Source: Endozoicomonas gorgoniicola (GTDB lineage: Bacteria; Pseudomonadota; Gammaproteobacteria; Pseudomonadales; Endozoicomonadaceae). From it: DNA of 64,000 nt. This document shows, in pieces, positions 61,849 through 64,000 of the stretch (position 1 is the first letter of the stretch; the number at the start of each line of letters is the position of its first letter). Both the position numbers and the translations under genes were made by a program. The notes beneath the pieces are model-generated. The model saw only the letters and a list, made by a program, of their open reading frames with translations, was not told the DNA's origin and did no database searches. Location: positions 5,914,001 to 5,978,000 of the forward strand of contig NZ_JAPFCC010000001.1 in NCBI RefSeq assembly GCF_025562715.2, in the 5' to 3' direction.

Positions 61849-64000
61849 TCAGGCTTTTACCAGTAAGGCTTCTTCGCTTTCTTCACTACGGCTCAGTCGT
61901 TCCTCCTCATCCTCCTGAGTCTCATAATCTTCATCCTCAAGAACTGGTATCACTTCGTTAAGACTGAACAAAACCGTTGCTGGAGCAGAGTAGTTGGGAA
62001 CATTGTCATAACTGAACACCGAGTAATATTTGGCAATGTTCGGGTTACCAAAGTCGTCCAGTGTGTATTCGTCTTTGCCGCCATAGAGCTTTACACCATC
62101 CAGTGGTGAACGGGGTGGATGGAAACGGTTCCGAACCACATAGCAACCAACAAAATCCGGGTCGTCTGGCTGTTTCCAGGTTAACCGGACCCGACCGGAA
62201 TCCCTGTCCAGGGTGGCGGTCAGCTCTGTGGGTGCTGTCAGAGGTTTTTTGCGGCGCTCAATATACTTGATTACCAGTTTTGCCTGCCAGTTCTCGCCTT
62301 TTCCATGCCAGTCGATAATGGCGTTGCGCTCCTGACTGGGAGTCGTTGGTCGTACAATCAGGTAGACCGGCATGTTGCGGCTGTGCAGTTGCTCCAGAAT
62401 TTGACGACAGTAGCTGTCGAACATAAAGCAGTGGGCGGGGTTTGCTTTCAGGTCGGTATTGCTGACTTCATAGCCTATGTACTCAATCTGCTGGCGGTTC
62501 AGAACATCGTCATAAGCCATTTCTTCCAGCTCGGCCATCTCAATGGTAAAGCGGATATCTTTGCGGGTTTGCAGCCGGTTTTTGGCTTTCAGCTCTACAT
62601 AGGCTTCTGTAACAACGGTTTTTTCCGGGTCCGGCAGTTGATCAAGGTTGAAGCTGAGGTGTCCGTAAACTTTATCGCCATGGCTGTCGAAGCCCGACTT
62701 CAGCTCTCCTTCTACGACCTTCTCTCGGGCAATCGTGTGCAGATTTTCCGGCTCAAGGTTTAGCTGCTGACTGGCTCGGGTATAGATGATTTCAAGGCTG
62801 GGGCGATAGTGGATGCCTGCGCCAAAACGACCGTAACCTATATCAAACTGCATCATCTGGGAATCATGCCCCCTTGGCAGGGTAGACGGGCCTTCAATCC
62901 GCAGAATAATACGACCCGAGGCAATCTGCTGTTGCAGGATGCGCCGTTCAGTACCGGTGAAATCCCATTCAGTCCATATTCCCTGGGTCAGCTGGTCGGA
63001 GGGAATCGCATCACCCAGTGTCTGAATAACCGTGGCACTGGCAATTTGTTCGTAACTGGTGAGGTCGCTGATTTCGCTGGCATCAAGAATGGAGACTGAC
63101 CACTCACCGTACTTTTCGATCTTGGCATTAACCCGGTTCATTGGATAAAGCGAGAAGCGGGCGGTTTTGATATGAGTATCTGCTGGCAGATTTTCCAGAT
63201 TGTAAGCGATAACCCCCAGACAGTGACCTTTATTCCGGTTCACGCCAACGAATAATGAGTTATAGCCAAAATGTTTGCTGTTCAGTGAAGGCGTTTTTTC
63301 ACCCACATAACCGACATCAGACCGAGCCGGGAACAGGGTGTGTGAAAATTCATCGTCAGCCAACAGTGTTTTCAGTTTCAGGGCAGGCGTAAAAGGTGAC
63401 TTGATGCCGCTGGCCCGGTCGACGACTCTGACCGTGTAAAAATAACGCTGGCCGCTGTTAAGCTGAATATCCCGGTGGGAATGGGCGCGGGTGATGGCAA
63501 CGCGATTAGCATTGGTGCAGGGGTGTTTGGGGGAAGGGGTTCGGTATATTTCAAAAAAACAGTCGGACTGGCTCTCATGTTCCCATTTCAGACAGACCTC
63601 GTTCATACCAATCTTCTCTGCGAGAAAACCGGAGACTCTTGCCGGAGCCTTTGGTGAGTAATTGATGGCAGACTCCAGAGCGTACAGAACCGCAGGTATG
63701 TTTTCATCCACGCTCTGCTTCATATTGATCAGGTAGTCGGGAATGTTTCGGGTGCCGACTTCTACGACGGTGGCAAGGATGCCCCTGTTGTAATAATACT
63801 CACGACCACTGCCGTTTATAAGATTAAGCGGTGGCTTGCCCCGGTGGATGCCATACTGACGGCCGGTCACCTTATTTATTTCACTGGCCATGTTGGCACA
63901 GAGCTGATTCAGGTCGGTGCCTTCTACCTCTTCTTCGTGGTTGAACTTGTGCGCCGGAAAAAAAACATTGCCCTGAGAATGGTAATCCAGAGCGACGGTG
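61849..64000 (-). CDS. M14-type carboxypeptidase-like protein with FnIII and DNRLRE-like domains (5' end outside window)
   Basis: The frame continues past the right edge, giving at least 716 residues; an internal ATG at 63891 is not the start. The visible beginning is an M14 zinc-carboxypeptidase end: ALDYHSQGNVFFPAHKFN with the third zinc-ligand His, and ATVVEVGTRNIPD with the catalytic Glu. Two fibronectin-III-like domains follow (about residues 115-205 and 605-690) around paired DNRLRE-type beta domains (TLFPARSDVGYVGEKTPSLN onward). The last 30 residues are an acidic tail (EDEDYETQEDEEERLSRSEE). An extracellular or surface enzyme acting on peptides or peptidoglycan is likely; an upstream signal peptide cannot be seen. 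Confidence 0.78.
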   Translation of the reverse strand, partial: TVALDYHSQGNVFFPAHKFNHEEEVEGTDLNQLCANMASEINKVTGRQYGIHRGKPPLNLINGSGREYYYNRGILATVVEVGTRNIPDYLINMKQSVDENIPAVLYALESAINYSPKAPARVSGFLAEKIGMNEVCLKWEHESQSDCFFEIYRTPSPKHPCTNANRVAITRAHSHRDIQLNSGQRYFYTVRVVDRASGIKSPFTPALKLKTLLADDEFSHTLFPARSDVGYVGEKTPSLNSKHFGYNSLFVGVNRNKGHCLGVIAYNLENLPADTHIKTARFSLYPMNRVNAKIEKYGEWSVSILDASEISDLTSYEQIASATVIQTLGDAIPSDQLTQGIWTEWDFTGTERRILQQQIASGRIILRIEGPSTLPRGHDSQMMQFDIGYGRFGAGIHYRPSLEIIYTRASQQLNLEPENLHTIAREKVVEGELKSGFDSHGDKVYGHLSFNLDQLPDPEKTVVTEAYVELKAKNRLQTRKDIRFTIEMAELEEMAYDDVLNRQQIEYIGYEVSNTDLKANPAHCFMFDSYCRQILEQLHSRNMPVYLIVRPTTPSQERNAIIDWHGKGENWQAKLVIKYIERRKKPLTAPTELTATLDRDSGRVRLTWKQPDDPDFVGCYVVRNRFHPPRSPLDGVKLYGGKDEYTLDDFGNPNIAKYYSVFSYDNVPNYSAPATVLFSLNEVIPVLEDEDYETQEDEEERLSRSEESEEALLVKA

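Overview
The window looks like chromosomal DNA of a gammaproteobacterium. The core genes (PykF-type pyruvate kinase, rpsU-dnaG-rpoD block, rpsO-pnp, nagE/nagBAC, cca, deaD, putA) resemble gammaproteobacterial versions. The accessory genes look like those of an animal-associated marine bacterium, and an Endozoicomonas-like member of the Oceanospirillales is my best guess. That guess is inference. It rests on eukaryote-like secreted domains (OTU, TRAF-C/MATH, F-box-like), an ExoY/edema-factor-type cyclase domain, an orphan Hcp-like protein, TnpB and gene remnants.

Layout. 1-2473 (minus, cut by the left edge): a secreted fusion of an OTU-like domain with an ExoY-like nucleotidyl cyclase domain. 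2.6-5.6 kb: rpsO-pnp. 5.6-10.7 kb: a GlcNAc island, with nagE divergent from nagB-nagA-nagC and two NagC-box-like palindromes between them. 10.8-18.5 kb: a small unknown gene, pykF, then rpsU-yqeY-dnaG-rpoD on the minus strand. 18.8-22.9 kb: a porin-end remnant, tsaD, folB-folK, an F-box-like gene and cca. 23.1-26.6 kb: an aromatic amino acid permease, a GIY-YIG protein and a FadD-type acyl-CoA ligase. 26.6-32.5 kb is accessory DNA: a tnpB-only insertion sequence, a decayed phage-type gene, a tyrosine-recombinase island with three small genes, and a secreted protein of unknown function. 32.8-42.1 kb: an H-NS-like protein, scsBCD, the Hcp-like gene, an SDR, the secreted TRAF-C/MATH protein and yjcH-actP. 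42.3-50.9 kb: putA, tRNA-Thr(CGT), pilB, a phytase-like secreted protein, tonB and a lipoprotein. 51-58.7 kb: an unknown secreted protein, an NSS transporter with its MetS-like subunit, a DUF4956-CotH-VTC operon and an acyltransferase. 59.2-64 kb: deaD, a GST and a secreted M14-type protein cut by the right edge.

How the genes fit together. NagE imports and phosphorylates GlcNAc, NagA and NagB feed it to glycolysis (PykF is near by), and NagC probably controls both sides. PutA and ActP/YjcH point to use of proline and acetate, and FadD to fatty acids. ScsBCD is a periplasmic thiol-redox relay. DUF4956-CotH-VTC is a tightly packed operon with a polyphosphate-polymerase-like domain. The most unusual content is three separate loci that resemble parts of eukaryotic ubiquitin/TRAF signalling (OTU, F-box, TRAF-C). 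Two of them carry export signals, and one also carries a toxin-type cyclase domain.

Limits: all calls come from reading the sequence and from recalled family features. No database search was run.
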